Shown here: piece after piece, positions 42,414-53,610 of the stretch | Position numbering within the stretch: the stretch's first letter is position 1 | Layout of the letters: every line of letters begins with the position of its first letter | NCBI GenBank assembly: GCA_023212725.1 | Contig: JALBYF010000013.1 | Coordinates: 186,001 to 250,000, forward strand | DNA from: Tranzscheliella williamsii | Lineage: Eukaryota; Basidiomycota; Ustilaginomycetes; Ustilaginales; Ustilaginaceae | Length of the DNA: 64,000 bases | Direction of reading: 5' to 3' | The notes under the pieces: model-generated | Told to the model about the DNA's origin: nothing | The model's database searches: none | The model's input: only the letters and a program-made list of their open reading frames with translations | Program-made: the position numbers and the translations under genes

Positions 42414-43240
42414 TTCGGCAGTGCTGGCAAAGTGTCAAATCGGATCTGGCCGATGATGGACAATAACGATGAAGCCGACAAAAATGCGACAAAGGACGAT
42501 TAGCCTGACCCTTTGTTATAATCTTGGAGGCAAAAAGAGGCGAAAGTCCAGCGGCGTTGGCGAAGAGAAGGACGGAGAACGAGGAAGAGAGGAAGGAAGG
42601 CAGAGAGGGAACGCTAGGAATGCGCTCGAATTCCTGTCCCGCTGTTGTGCACTGGCAGCTTTGAGCCGTGACTCGATATTGTCTCCGCTCGTCTTTGATG
42701 AATGAGAAAGGATGGAACACACCTGACTGAATCACTCACGCACTCAGCTCGAGACCTTCGAGCCATGGGGGACATCATGGTAGGTAAGCTGCATGCATGG
42801 ACGAAATCTGGCCGAGAAGTTACTAAGAATGATCGACTGTTAGAGCTGTATTCGACGGATTCCGGCACCGAACTTCGATCGGTCCACGTAGGCCAGATGA
42901 AGTAGGTACATGCAACGCTTCTTGCGCTGCTAGGCCTGCGATCGCTGGTATCAACTCGGAAGCGGCGCAGAAAGCGGTCAGGGTGCCAGCGCGGAAGAGG
43001 CAGCCGATAGAAGACGACGAGGCAGGAGACTTTCCAGGACGTAGCGCTCAGCAGCCAGGCGCCAGGGTCTAAGGCGAGATTTGAGGCGCCGTAGGCTCAG
43101 TGCCTATTCAGATTGGGACGGACGGGCCTTGGCGCCGAGCGCGTGTCAGATCCGTCTTCTTGCTCGACCTGATCTGGTCGACCTTCCTTCGTTCATTGCT
43201 GCTACCTGCGACCAGAGCAGGACGGTGCGAGACAGTCAGG
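42414..43240. promoter_or_regulatory. Divergent region between the Med11-like gene and SPC3
   Basis: This 827-base interval lies between divergent start codons. A 67-codon frame at 42702-42905 (+) begins with ATG but has no recognisable features. The rest should be promoter and 5' leader for both genes. Confidence 0.5.
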
Positions 43241-43930
43241 ATGCACAGCACACTTTCGCGACTGAATGCGGTGACGGCGCTGGCGACAACCATTGTTCTG
43301 GTGCTGGTGGCGCTGGTCGACTGGACGTCGCACACGGCGCACACGCCGGCGGGCGGCGTTGCGATCAAGCGGCTCGAGGTGGTGCGCGGCAGGGCGGCGT
43401 GGCATATGGACCGCCACGTGCAGGACTTTGTCGAGGTTTCGTTCGACATCGATGCCGATTTCACGCCGCTGTTCACGTGGAATACCAAGCAGGTCTTCGT
43501 CAGCATCACCGCCCAGTACGACTCGGTCAAGCATGTAAGTAGCCAGCCGTGCCCGAGCCCGACGCAGCCCACTGACCGTCCACCCGCAGCCGCACAACGA
43601 GGTGGTCATCTGGGACCGCATCGTCCGCAGCAAGCAGGACGCACACGTCGCGCTCACCCTGGCCCGCAACAAGTACGGCTTCCGCGAAGTCGCCCGCAGC
43701 TTCCAGTACGTATTCCCCACTCTTTACACCTCCTCCCCGCCCCTCCGCTAACACCACCCAAAAACCGCAGAAACGTAAACAATACTACGTTCTACCTCAA
43801 GTACAACATCATGCCCAAGGTCGGCCTCCTCCGCTACGGCACCGAGTTCACCTCCGCCGCCATCCCAATTCCGCGCAGGAAGCTCCTCCCCTCCGGCGAA
43901 CAGCCCAAGCCTCAGCGGCTGTATTACTAG
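43241..43930 (+). CDS. SPC3: Signal peptidase complex subunit SPC3
   Basis: Three exons fit in phase: 43241-43534, 43590-43705 and 43771-43930, with introns of 55 and 65 nt (GTAAGT...CCGCAG and GTACGT...CCGCAG). The product has 189 residues, the usual length. One N-terminal membrane anchor (AVTALATTIVLVLVALVDW) is followed by a luminal beta domain with FDIDADFTPLFTWNTKQVFV, NEVVIWDRIV and NNTTFYLKYNIMPKVGLL, hallmark stretches of Spc3/SPC22-23. It supports signal peptide cleavage at the ER membrane. The ATG was chosen because it precedes the anchor directly. Confidence 0.95.
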   Translation: MHSTLSRLNAVTALATTIVLVLVALVDWTSHTAHTPAGGVAIKRLEVVRGRAAWHMDRHVQDFVEVSFDIDADFTPLFTWNTKQVFVSITAQYDSVKHVSSQPCPSPTQPTDRPPAAAQRGGHLGPHRPQQAGRTRRAHPGPQQVRLPRSRPQLPVRIPHSLHLLPAPPLTPPKNRRNVNNTTFYLKYNIMPKVGLLRYGTEFTSAAIPIPRRKLLPSGEQPKPQRLYY

Positions 43931-44142
43931 CCTCGCTCGAGCCACGTGCCCCCGAGAACACCGCTGCGCGCGCCGCCATTTGTCATTCTGCACCTTGTTT
44001 CGTGGCGCTCAGCACGGGGAAGCACAACGGTGACGCGCGTTGGTAAGGCTATGTGAACGGCTCTGCGGGAAGGTCTGTGGATCGGGACAGCACAGCACAG
44101 GTGGTGAGGCGGGATCGGGTCGCAGGGCTGCCATTGTGAGCA

Positions 44143-47100
44143 CTAGGAAAACAGGGAGAAGACGTTTCTGCGCTTCTTTGGGGCGGTGGAGACGCCGGCG
44201 CGGCGGGAGGCGGGGAGGGCGCGCTGTTTGTGCGGGGGGGCGCTGGCGGGGGCGTCGTCGTCGGAGGAGGGGTCGGACTCGTCCGAGTCGGTGTCGCTCT
44301 CGGGGTGGCTGGCGTTGGTGGGCTGGCTGCTGGGGGTGGCGCCGGCGGAGCTCATTGGCGAGCTGGGCTGCGAGAGCTGACGCAGTGTCGAGGGGCGCAG
44401 GTCGGAGAGCCGGGTGAACGGCGTCGGCTTCTGGCTGGGCCCGTTGGTGCCGTTCGGCTGCGGCGTGAGGCCGCGCATGAACGGATTTGACGGCGCCGTC
44501 TGCGTCTCCCGTTTGCCCATCGTCGAGCCGCACGCCCCAGCAGCACCAGCAGCGCTCGGCGCACCCTCGTCCGTCTCCGCCTCGGAACCGGACGAGGCGC
44601 TCTCGTCTGAGCCCGCCGAACTTTCCGAAGACGACGACGAGGACCAGTCGTCCGCTTCCTGGGCCGCCGCCGGCACGCTGTCGCCGTTCTCCTGTGAGAC
44701 GCTACGCCTCGGTCCCGATGGCGCCGCTAGACTTGCATCGACCGTCTTGTCCGCGTCGCCGTCATCGTCACTATCGCTTTCCGTCTCCGAACCGTCGCTG
44801 TGCGAGTCCTCCGACGTGTCCGAGCTGGTGACCGATGCGGAACGGGAGCGGTTACTGGACGTATCGGGCACGGTCGAGGCCGCCTCGTTCTTCTTCGGCT
44901 CCTCGTTCTTCTTGGCCTTCTCGATCTTCGGCTCCTCGTTCTTCTTGGGCCTCTCGTTCTTCGGCTCCTCGTTCTTCCCGTTGCTTCTATGCTCGTCAAG
45001 CTGCTCGGTTGCTGCCTTGACCGACGAGATTGAAGTGGGCAGAGGGTCGACGTCCATATCATCCGAGGCGCGGGGGGCCGCGGACAGCATTGGACTCGTT
45101 GCCAGCTCGGCCTCGGAAGACTCCGAGGGGGCCCGAAGACCATTCCGCTGCTCCTTCTCGGCGGGGTCGGCACGGGCGGGAGAGGAAGGTACGACAACCA
45201 CTTGTGGCTCCTGGCTCGGAGCGGTCGCTTGCTCGGCGTGGGCAGCAGTCTTGGAACGAGTCCTACGCTGAGGCGCAGCGGTAGTCTTCGGCTGGGCCTT
45301 GCTGCCAACCACGACTCCGGATGGCGGAGGCAGGTCATTGCCTTGCTCTGCCTGCCCAGCTTTGTCCTCTCTGCCCGGCGCAGGTGGTGCTTCCTTCGCA
45401 GTGTTGGTTGCGTTCTTAGGAGGCCGGCCGCGCCTTTTCGGTGGCGCTGCACTGGTGGCATCTTGGCCTGACGGGGCCGGTGTAGCTGAGGCAGCTGGAG
45501 CCGTCTGGTAAGTCTGCGTTGCTGGAGCAGACACTTCGGTGTCCTGCGAGTCGGTTTGGCTGGCGCCAAACTGAATAGCTAGCCAGCTGTAGAGGACTCG
45601 CGAGGCATCTTTCTCCGCCTTCTTCTTGGTTCCTTTGTTTCTGTACATGGCCAAAAGGTCCAACATGGCTTGCGACCCCGCCTTCCAAACCTCACACCCC
45701 TCTTTGGGATGGTTCGGAGATTTGCCGCACACAATGCAACTTTCCGAACTCTGCGAAGCACTTTGCGAAGCCTCAGCTGTGGTTACCCGGCCTGTTTGCG
45801 CATCAGAGTTCTTTTCAGCCTGCGATGACTCATTGACTCCTTCCGTTCGAGACACGCCACCTTGCTGATTCGGAGCCTGGCGAGGTAGCTCAGCTGCCTC
45901 TGGCACTGCCTTTGTAGATGCTTGTTGAGAGCTGCTTGGCTCATCCCGTTCTTTGGTCGGCATGGTCATGGTAGCATCACTTTGCTGCCCGGTCGCAGTG
46001 TTTATATTGTTTTTTGCTGATTCTGGCCCAGACGATACGGAAGTAGCACCATCGGCTGCCGAGCCAGTCATTGAAGCATCTATCTTTGCCTTTTTGGCAG
46101 ACCTCTTCGAGGACTGCTGAGACGAGATTGGTGCAACAGGGGTATCTGCGGCCTCGGCCTGACCATCTCCCTGTGACTCTGCGGTATTCGGTGCTACCGT
46201 TGGCGTCTTTCGTGGACGTCCTCTCAGGCGTTTCAGAGGAACTTCTTCGATCTGCCCAGGCTTGGGACTTGTGGAATTCAGTTGGGCGGGCTCAGGTGCT
46301 GTTGCGGTGCTTCGGGTATTTATAGTCGTAGGGGGATTGAGCTCGGGAGTGCCCGTGTTTCTCTTCCTCTTGTTGGTTGCCCGTACGGTAGAAGCAGAGT
46401 TTGTTGCCGGTGTCATTTTGGGAGACGTGTTGACCTGAGGGTCCGTTGAAGGGATGACAGCCACCGCAGCTAATGAAGCCTCTGAGGCAGGTGGTGGCGC
46501 ACTGACGGGAGCTTGACTGTGATTTGTTTGCGGTGTCAAGGCTGTTGAAGTGGAGCTGGAAAAGAGTCTGTCAACGAGCGACGAGGCGCTCTCGCGCTGT
46601 TCCCAAGCGGTCAGCCCTTCTGCCTCCGGAGCTACTGTATCTGGGGCCTTTGAAAGCGCAGCGACTTTTGTTTGATCTGAAGTAGGATCTGAAGGTTGAC
46701 TAGGACCCGCAGCGCTTAGGTCATCGCCTCGACTTTCGCGACGAGGTTGATCCGAGGAGCTGACCGGTCGGACTGCTTGTTTCGCAGCGGTTGTGTTCGC
46801 CTTGGCCTTCACATTCTTCTTGGTGGGAGCGATAGAGGCAGGTTCGGGTTCTGGTAGGGTGCTTTGCGCCGGGTGTACGGTGGGAGCACCTTCCGTTCGT
46901 GATGCACCATCCTTCAATGATGTGCCTTTTGCAGATAGACTTGGGACCGGGACATCAACCACCGCTTCACGAGACATGCCCTGAGGAGCACTGGTCTGTG
47001 CAGCAGACGGACCGACTGATCGTCGCGCTTCGTGAAGAGGCTGGGCTGAGATCGGCTCATTTGGCCATTCTGCATTTGAGTCGGATTGCGGTGTGGTGAC

Positions 47101-47781
47101 CACATTGACCGTGAGCTTCTTGCTTAGAGCTGCATGCGCGGCGAGGGCTCTTAGGTCACCCTCGTCGTCGAGTTCCAGCGTAAGGCCGTCGGGATTCACG
47201 TAGCTCAACTGGGTATGTGACGCTGGTGGAAGTTTCAACTTGGAGCGGACTAAGGACTGCAGTGTCTGTACAGATGAGGGAAAGTACTCATCGTATACAC
47301 GCTCAAACTGACGGTTGGAAGGGCCAGAGAACAGAACAACCGCAGGTGATGCTGGCCAGGCGGGCAGAGGCGAGGCTTGCGAAGACAAGAAGCTGTAAGG
47401 GGAAGCCGCGAATTCGCCTTGATAAGAGGAGAAGCGGTTGATGGGCGTCTTGAAGGGTGTGCTGCTTGCTTCGGGCTCATGTAGGCCGCGCTGCTGTGGG
47501 GTGGCTGCCTCCCTAGCCTTGATCTGTGCCGCCTGAATGACAGAGGAATGCGCACTTGGCTTAGGACTGCCGAAAGCGCGGGCAGATTGGGATGCGGAGC
47601 TGAACGGTGATCCGGCCGAATGCCGCGATCTCGACTTGCGCGACTTGCCGTTTTTATGTTGGCTGGCTGTGATGAAAGTACGGCCGTGCGAGGGATGAGT
47701 TGGAGGGCCTTGAGAGGATGCGGGCGGAAGAGGATGGCCCTTCCCCTTACCTCCTGCGGGGGATGCGGCGAAGCTGCTCAT
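44143..47781 (-). CDS. Large disordered nuclear protein: UBL/PB1-like domain, two AT-hooks, zinc knuckle-like motif
   Basis: The open frame reaches 47874 at a GTG. The first ATG (MSSFAASPAGGKGKG) is at 47781, giving 1,212 residues. A ubiquitin/PB1-like domain lies near residues 145-225 (FERVYDEYFPSSVQTLQSLV, LTLELDDEGDLRALA). AT-hooks are LRGRPRKTP (about 520) and RRGRPPKN (about 785). A C-X2-C-X5-H-X4-C motif sits near 682. A charged repeat of EEPKN/KKNEEPK units lies near 932-965, followed by long Asp/Ser/Glu runs. The N-terminal domain position recalls Net1/Dnt1-type Cdc14-binding nucleolar proteins. That is a weak suggestion only. AT-hooks and acidic runs favour a chromatin or nucleolar role. 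Confidence 0.7.
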   Translation of the reverse strand: MSSFAASPAGGKGKGHPLPPASSQGPPTHPSHGRTFITASQHKNGKSRKSRSRHSAGSPFSSASQSARAFGSPKPSAHSSVIQAAQIKAREAATPQQRGLHEPEASSTPFKTPINRFSSYQGEFAASPYSFLSSQASPLPAWPASPAVVLFSGPSNRQFERVYDEYFPSSVQTLQSLVRSKLKLPPASHTQLSYVNPDGLTLELDDEGDLRALAAHAALSKKLTVNVVTTPQSDSNAEWPNEPISAQPLHEARRSVGPSAAQTSAPQGMSREAVVDVPVPSLSAKGTSLKDGASRTEGAPTVHPAQSTLPEPEPASIAPTKKNVKAKANTTAAKQAVRPVSSSDQPRRESRGDDLSAAGPSQPSDPTSDQTKVAALSKAPDTVAPEAEGLTAWEQRESASSLVDRLFSSSTSTALTPQTNHSQAPVSAPPPASEASLAAVAVIPSTDPQVNTSPKMTPATNSASTVRATNKRKRNTGTPELNPPTTINTRSTATAPEPAQLNSTSPKPGQIEEVPLKRLRGRPRKTPTVAPNTAESQGDGQAEAADTPVAPISSQQSSKRSAKKAKIDASMTGSAADGATSVSSGPESAKNNINTATGQQSDATMTMPTKERDEPSSSQQASTKAVPEAAELPRQAPNQQGGVSRTEGVNESSQAEKNSDAQTGRVTTAEASQSASQSSESCIVCGKSPNHPKEGCEVWKAGSQAMLDLLAMYRNKGTKKKAEKDASRVLYSWLAIQFGASQTDSQDTEVSAPATQTYQTAPAASATPAPSGQDATSAAPPKRRGRPPKNATNTAKEAPPAPGREDKAGQAEQGNDLPPPSGVVVGSKAQPKTTAAPQRRTRSKTAAHAEQATAPSQEPQVVVVPSSPARADPAEKEQRNGLRAPSESSEAELATSPMLSAAPRASDDMDVDPLPTSISSVKAATEQLDEHRSNGKNEEPKNERPKKNEEPKIEKAKKNEEPKKNEAASTVPDTSSNRSRSASVTSSDTSEDSHSDGSETESDSDDDGDADKTVDASLAAPSGPRRSVSQENGDSVPAAAQEADDWSSSSSSESSAGSDESASSGSEAETDEGAPSAAGAAGACGSTMGKRETQTAPSNPFMRGLTPQPNGTNGPSQKPTPFTRLSDLRPSTLRQLSQPSSPMSSAGATPSSQPTNASHPESDTDSDESDPSSDDDAPASAPPHKQRALPASRRAGVSTAPKKRRNVFSLFS

Positions 47782-48342
47782 GAGTAAGCCGGCCGTGGGA
47801 AGAGCAGGCAGACTGGGATGTCTTCTCCTCACAACCGGAGGAAAGGGGGTTGCCAGATCAGGAAACGCCTCCACGACGGAGTGAGGACGGCAGTGGCTCT
47901 GGCTGATCCAGATGAACGCTGAGACGAAGATGAGGCGACGATGGCTGCTATGCGCTCATCCCAGGCGCAGGCGCGATTGAACTTGCGACACGAGCTTCGT
48001 GATTTTCGATTTCTTCGCGCAGCATATCTAAAAAAAAGGAAAGACGATAGATTCACCACCTTCATCACCGCCTTCTGCTCAACCAACTTAACAACTAATT
48101 GCCTTGTGTGCTCAACCCCGCCCGCTGTCGAACGCTGCTTTGCGTTTGTGGTGGGAACGGCGAAGTAGGTCAGATAGCAATGAGGTTAATTGCAGGGAGT
48201 GGCCCTACCTGCTACTTGATACCATTGCAAGCTTACAAAATACATAACGACATCAATGGCCGGATGACAGGGGCGGACAGGTGATCATCACGGAGATTAC
48301 GTGCTGAGAGTCATATCATGAAGATGCCCGCGCATTGCGAGA
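47782..48342. other. Intergenic upstream of the AT-hook protein gene
   Basis: About 560 bases lie between the stop of the Zn2Cys6-PAS gene and the start of the AT-hook gene, both on the - strand. Frames here (for example 47829-48086) are short. Part of this region could be a 5' exon or leader. Confidence 0.45.
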
Positions 48343-50496
48343 TCAGCAGAGGATGCCGTCGCGATCGGAGGCGCAAGAACGCTGTGATAGCAGTGCACGT
48401 GCTACCGGCGGTGGTGAGTAGACCGACGATTTGAGATGGCTGTACGAGTCTGTGCTGGTGTCGGCAGCACGGCCTGCGGGTCGGTCCATGACGCGCCGCG
48501 ATGGGGAGGGATGCTCCTCTTCGTCGTCCATGTCTGCACTGCTCCGTTTGGTAGCTCTGTTGTATCGCGTAGGAGACAGATTCGAATCATGCGGCTGCGG
48601 TTGTGAGGGCCTGCGGTTAGCATCCGTCATGTGTTCAGCGCTTCGGACGTCCTGGGATGCGGCCGAAAAGTGTCGGTGGTGTTCCTCGGAGCGAAGCGCG
48701 AGTGAGTTCGATGTGCGTTCGTCGGTGGCCCAGGTATGGTCGTCGTCTTTCTCGTCCTGCCTCAACGCAGGACGAGCGGAGGGCGTGCGGAAGCCACCGC
48801 CGCGTCCCGGATCGTGCGAGTAGGGAGATCGCAGCAGAGACGGATCTGGATGGACGGCATCGTTGCCCAGCTTCAGTAGACTCGCCACAATGTAGGCACG
48901 ATCGAGCGTCTCGCGCCTATATAGGTCCACACCGAACCCTCCGCCGAGATGCAACCGGACGCTGTAGAAGTCGTACATGCCGTTGCGCTGTCGGAGCCGC
49001 ACATTCTCCTGGACAAAGATGGTCCCAGCAGCGGGCGTCATCAGCCTCGCGGCGGGCGTACTCATCACCACATCGGCAGCCGCCGGCACCGCCTGCGGAA
49101 CGACGCCAACCGGATCGATGAGAGAAGACCAGATCCCTTGCAGTCGGCTCGTCTCAGTCGGATGGACGAGCTCGAACAGTGACCGTTCGGTGAGCTCATT
49201 CGGATGGTATCCTAGCAGCGCAGTACACTCTTCCGAGATGCGAGCGCACTGCAAATTGGTCGAACAGATCAGAGTAACGACAGGCGAAACAGACGTTTCG
49301 GGCGGAGACTTGATCGATGCTGGCTGTTGTGACCTCGAGTAAGCGGCTGCGGCCGAAGACTCTTCTATCTGCAAGGGATAGCGTGGATGGTCTGGCCGGG
49401 AGAACGGATAGCTTGACGCCGAGACTGACGCCGAGGCGCTACGAAAGTGGGTGCCGGGGCCGTGGGTACGGCCCGCCACCTGGACCACCAAGCCGGTCGA
49501 GGACAAAGGCGGTGACAGCACCTCGGATGTTCTGCCTGCCGAGGACCGGAAGTAATCAGACTCTGATCCGGGCGAGTGGCGTGGATAGGATAGCGAGGCC
49601 GGTGATCCTGAGAAGTCGCTCCTGGACTCGATCGACTGTATGGCGCTGACGCCAGACTGAGAGGCAGGTCGGTCCTTGAGACGAGGCCGACCGCGTTTTT
49701 TGTGCTGGACATCGATGCAGCTCTCGCTTTTGCCAAGGTTGATACAGCGCCGGCAAGGTCGGCCGACATCGCACGCTAGATGTGCTCTCTTGCAGTTCAT
49801 GCAGGCGGATGGCACATGTGGTTTGACTGGTTTGCGTCCTGGAGTAGCAGGTTCCTCGTCGGCCATGGAGCCCATTCCCACGACAGCCGACTCGGCAAGA
49901 CGCTGGACATTGAGATCGCCAAATCGAGAAGACAGCGACGGCAATCGAGCTTCTTGCGAAGCATTACGGCCAATGCCGCTGCTGTTGGCACTGTTGCCGC
50001 TGTTGCCATCCTTTGCGAATCGGTAAGCATCGGCAGCGTAGTCACGCGAATCGCCACCGATAGGGAGAGCCTCCCGGCTAGCCCATGACGTCGATGCTGG
50101 CAAACCGGTCGCTAGAGGTGGCAGATGGAAAGAGTTGTGCGCGGAACCTGAGAGCGGAGGGAGCTGACGCGAGAACATAGCCGACGACTCGGATGACCGT
50201 TGCTCAAGAGGAGGCGAGCGGGCTGCCTTCCACGAAGGGCCCGGTTGGCGGTTCCGGTCAAAGTAACCATGAGCCGAGCTGTAGGATGCGGAGACGGGGT
50301 GGTGATACGAATGAAGGCGCGTCGGTATCGGCGGAGGCAGTACGGGTGATGCGGTCGTATTGGGTTGCTGCTGCAACAATGGCTCTGGCTGTAGAAGGTG
50401 ATGGTGATGACTACTGTTGCCGGACCTTGACAACGTTGGGCTCAACGGAGGCAGGCGGAGGTCTGTGGACTGTCCTTCTTGTGAGAATTTCGTCAT
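48343..50496 (-). CDS. Zn2Cys6 transcription factor with AT-hook and PAS-like domain
   Basis: The 717-residue frame starts at an ATG at 50496. The first 220 residues are Ser/Pro/His/Gln-rich. The binuclear cluster is at about 230-260 with spacing C-X2-C-X6-C-X5-C-X2-C-X8-C (CMNCKRAHLAC...CRRC). It is followed directly by a basic KKRGRPRLKDRP AT-hook. A PAS-like domain covers about 400-545 (CARISEECTALLGYHPNEL, LVHPTETSRLQGIW, RQRNGMYDFYSVRLHLGG). The tail is disordered. It should bind DNA in the nucleus and may sense a ligand or protein partner through PAS. The RAHLxC cluster with PAS resembles the Ert1/AcuK and Rds2 group, but the target genes cannot be inferred. Confidence 0.92.
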   Translation of the reverse strand: MTKFSQEGQSTDLRLPPLSPTLSRSGNSSHHHHLLQPEPLLQQQPNTTASPVLPPPIPTRLHSYHHPVSASYSSAHGYFDRNRQPGPSWKAARSPPLEQRSSESSAMFSRQLPPLSGSAHNSFHLPPLATGLPASTSWASREALPIGGDSRDYAADAYRFAKDGNSGNSANSSGIGRNASQEARLPSLSSRFGDLNVQRLAESAVVGMGSMADEEPATPGRKPVKPHVPSACMNCKRAHLACDVGRPCRRCINLGKSESCIDVQHKKRGRPRLKDRPASQSGVSAIQSIESRSDFSGSPASLSYPRHSPGSESDYFRSSAGRTSEVLSPPLSSTGLVVQVAGRTHGPGTHFRSASASVSASSYPFSRPDHPRYPLQIEESSAAAAYSRSQQPASIKSPPETSVSPVVTLICSTNLQCARISEECTALLGYHPNELTERSLFELVHPTETSRLQGIWSSLIDPVGVVPQAVPAAADVVMSTPAARLMTPAAGTIFVQENVRLRQRNGMYDFYSVRLHLGGGFGVDLYRRETLDRAYIVASLLKLGNDAVHPDPSLLRSPYSHDPGRGGGFRTPSARPALRQDEKDDDHTWATDERTSNSLALRSEEHHRHFSAASQDVRSAEHMTDANRRPSQPQPHDSNLSPTRYNRATKRSSADMDDEEEHPSPSRRVMDRPAGRAADTSTDSYSHLKSSVYSPPPVARALLSQRSCASDRDGILC

Positions 50497-50689
50497 CGTG
50501 TCGAGCCACAGCTAGGAAGAAGGGACCAGGCTAGCGAGCGGGGTATAATAGGCTGGATCTTGAGAGTCCAAGGCAGTGAACTGAAGAGGCTCACTAGGTC
50601 AGCGTAGTTAATGCTAGCTGGCGAAGGAAGTGGATACTAGAAACAAGGGTCGCTCAACATATGGACGAGACGCTAATCTGGTAGACTGG

Positions 50690-50697
50690 AGTGGGAA
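50690..50697 (+). promoter_or_regulatory. Candidate CSL-binding site AGTGGGAA
   Basis: The octamer contains GTGGGAA, the core recognised by CSL proteins. It lies 194 bp upstream of the Zn2Cys6-PAS start codon. Functional binding is inference. Confidence 0.25.
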
Positions 50698-51548
50698 AGA
50701 CTAGTGGCGCAGCGAGACCTAGCGCCCAACTTCAGAAAAGGAGTGAATGGTGAAGGTGAACGACCTTGATGAGGGTAAGAGGAGGTGGGTGTCGAACAGA
50801 GTGAGGATGGTATCAGGGAAAGCAGCGAAAGTGAAGGTGAACGGGGACCCTTCGCAAGGTGGGCCGCTGAACGACTATGGAGGGCGAGGGGAGAATACAG
50901 AGGGCGGTGAACTTGCGGGACAGGGACTGAGTGCGGAGAGGCCAAAGTGGGGTAGCACAGCGAGCGGCTGTCTAGAGAGCCCAGCATTGCAGCAGTTTCC
51001 CGACCAGCGTCTCTGCCTTGGGAAGATCGGAAGGGGCGGACTGAGCGCAAGGACAATGGGGCCGCTCGATGTCATTGGGCGCTTGCTTCAACGGTCCACC
51101 GGAGACTCAGACGAAGAGAAAGGATGCAGTGCGCATGGCAACCGGCAAAGCTACGGCTCTCTAGCCACTACAGCTGGATTGTATGAATGGGTGCCACCGT
51201 CTTAGCCAGTCAAAATGGCTTCAAGCAGTGGTCAGTGGTAAGGAGACAAGACAGGGCCAAGCACCAGGCATGTGGCAGAACTGTGCAGGAGGGAAGCGCA
51301 CGAGCGGAGGGCGCACAAAAGGAGAGGAAAGCCGAAACAGGATTGCTGGGCGTGGACAGCATTTGCGGAGAGATGCTTGAGATGCTTACTCTGGACCGCT
51401 TGCTCCGCACTTTTCTCCCCTTTGCTCCCGAACAAAGCCACTCATGCATGACAGGTCGGTCTCGTGGCCGGAGAAATTTGGTCTTGTTGGACTGTCTCTC
51501 TCTTCCCTTTGCCTCGTTGCGTCTCGCCTCGCCTCGCCTCGATTCGCC

Positions 51549-51556
51549 TTCCCACT
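51549..51556 (-). promoter_or_regulatory. Candidate CSL-binding site AGTGGGAA
   Basis: The site reads TTCCCACT on the + strand, the reverse complement of AGTGGGAA. It lies in the same intergenic interval as three other copies. Confidence 0.22.
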
Positions 51557-53602
51557 TTATCGCTTGCTTTGTTACTACAGTAGCGGCCCCACAGCGATGT
51601 AGTCCATTCCCTGTGCAGATCGGGATCGGACATGGATGTCTATACAAGACGTGCTTTGCTTCCCCTTCCTCTGAATCTGAGCGAGCGGAAGGGAAAAGTG
51701 GATGGCGGTCTTGCCAACTGCTGCGCTGTGTCTCCTGACTCTGTCATGTGCCTATCCGTCGGGGCGTTTATGGGCAACACCACAGAGTAAGCGAGACCGT
51801 TGTATGGCACAAAAGCGGCTCAGGACGAAGCGAAGCGCTGCGGAGTGGGCAAGAGGCGAAGACGAGGGGCGGGACGAGATGAGGCCGAGGCATGAAATTT
51901 GATTGGGGCGGAAAAGCAGGAGCAGGACCGCGGAATGGGCCAAACTAACGTAGAAATCCGGCTCAAGGGCAGGTTGAGAAGCCAGCCAGGCAAAGCGGCA
52001 GCGAAGGCCGGCCAACTTAGGACGGGCAAACGGCGCCGAGCAGCCCGACCGCGGTCGTGTTTCGCTTCTGACCAAAATGGCTCTCAAGTGAATGTGAATG
52101 TATATGAAACTTGATGCTCCCCTGAGCGGATGATACTGCCGAGACAAGGGATAATAAGCAAAGATGCGCGGGGAAGACGCTTTCAGCGGAGCTCGCCTTC
52201 AATAAGTGAATGCCAAATTATGATGTGATGTGATGCATGGTTGTGATCCTCAAACGCTAGCAATTTGATTCGTGATTGTGATTGGGATGGACAAATGCCA
52301 CATGAAAGTCAAAGCTCCGACAAGCCCGTGACAATCACCCACCGCGTTGAAACATGCCTCCGCAGTTTGCAGTTCCTGGATTCGAATCGAGTGGGGGAAT
52401 TGCCTTGTTTGCAACAGTCACAGCTGTGAGGGAGTGGAAATGTCCCGAACCTTCTCTATCGCCACGAGAGCGAGCCTAGCCTTTGCCAGGTCCCAAAGGA
52501 GAAAGACATGAATGTGAATTTCCGCACTTCTCCCATCTCCACTTTCCTCACCCTACGTCCGCGCCGTGATTCTCGTTTGTCGCTTTTCAGCTGCTTTTCT
52601 CGCTCACATGGTTCCGATATTCCCTCACTGCGTCTGAAATGCGCGCAAACCACCAGCCATCTCCTTTAGGAGTTAGGCCTACCCACCGACAAGGTGGAAA
52701 ATAAACACGGAAGCAGCCGGCTGGTTTGCGCTCATCTCAGCGTGGGGGTGGATGAGGATATCCGTGACACTGCCGGTATTCTTACCGTCCCTATCGTCCG
52801 AACGGTCTATCTTAAGCTAAACACTAGGGCGATGGCCCGACGGCCGAGCGCTTATACACTCCTACACAAAGCCGTTCTATGTGCCCATCCTCTACTTACA
52901 TACGTCCCACGAAGCAGCCAACCCTTCTGACGACGGTAAAACTGCGTCATCGTGGTAGAGTGGGGGGATGAGCGCTGTGCAGATTTCCGCGCCGATCTGG
53001 AGGCCGGTCGGGTTTAGGTGGGACACTCGACCTAACACTCCGTTTGGCTCGGCTTTCGCCGGAGAATTTCACTAGCGTCTATCACATGGGCAACTCCTGT
53101 CGGAGGAAGGTTCTCCGCGGAGAGATGCCATTGGCTCAGCTTTTTATCCGCCAATAGGACCGGGCTCCGCATGCTACATACAGCCTTATGCGCCCCCATT
53201 AACGGAGCTCACGGACGTGTTACGCAGGGATGGCCGTCGACATCTCATATGAAAGATGGATACCGGTCATGTACTTGCGCGCAATCGTTAACGCATGTGC
53301 AAACGAAGCCTCATACACAGTGATCACGATCCAGCGACATCGTGAGACGTCGGGACTCTCGACAAGACGTAGCTGCATGCAGACCGACGCACGGCCGTGC
53401 TCGCACGTCTGGGCCTTCTCGATGCGAGTGAATCCAGCAACGGCTTGCTAATGTAGCGATGAGGGCTATTTGGCACGGACGTGAGTTTCGGTAACAAGCC
53501 AGGCAGCCCAACTTGATCGTTGCCTCTGCCATCTCCATCCTTCTAGCAAATGAGTTTGCAGCTTGGCGGCAATGCCCGAACCCATGTATTTGACATGCCA
53601 CG

Positions 53603-53610
53603 AGTGGGAA
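53603..53610 (+). promoter_or_regulatory. Candidate CSL-binding site AGTGGGAA
   Basis: This is the third copy of the octamer in the gene-poor interval, in an otherwise featureless stretch. Binding is inferred from the CSL consensus only. Confidence 0.22.

Noticed and set aside
42702..42905. 67-codon ATG frame in the Med11-like/SPC3 divergent region
   Set aside because: It is short, has no family features and sits where promoters are expected; a small gene cannot be excluded.
52380..52396. TTCGAAT motif resembling a tRNA T loop
   Set aside because: The flanking bases do not form a T stem and no cloverleaf is possible around it.
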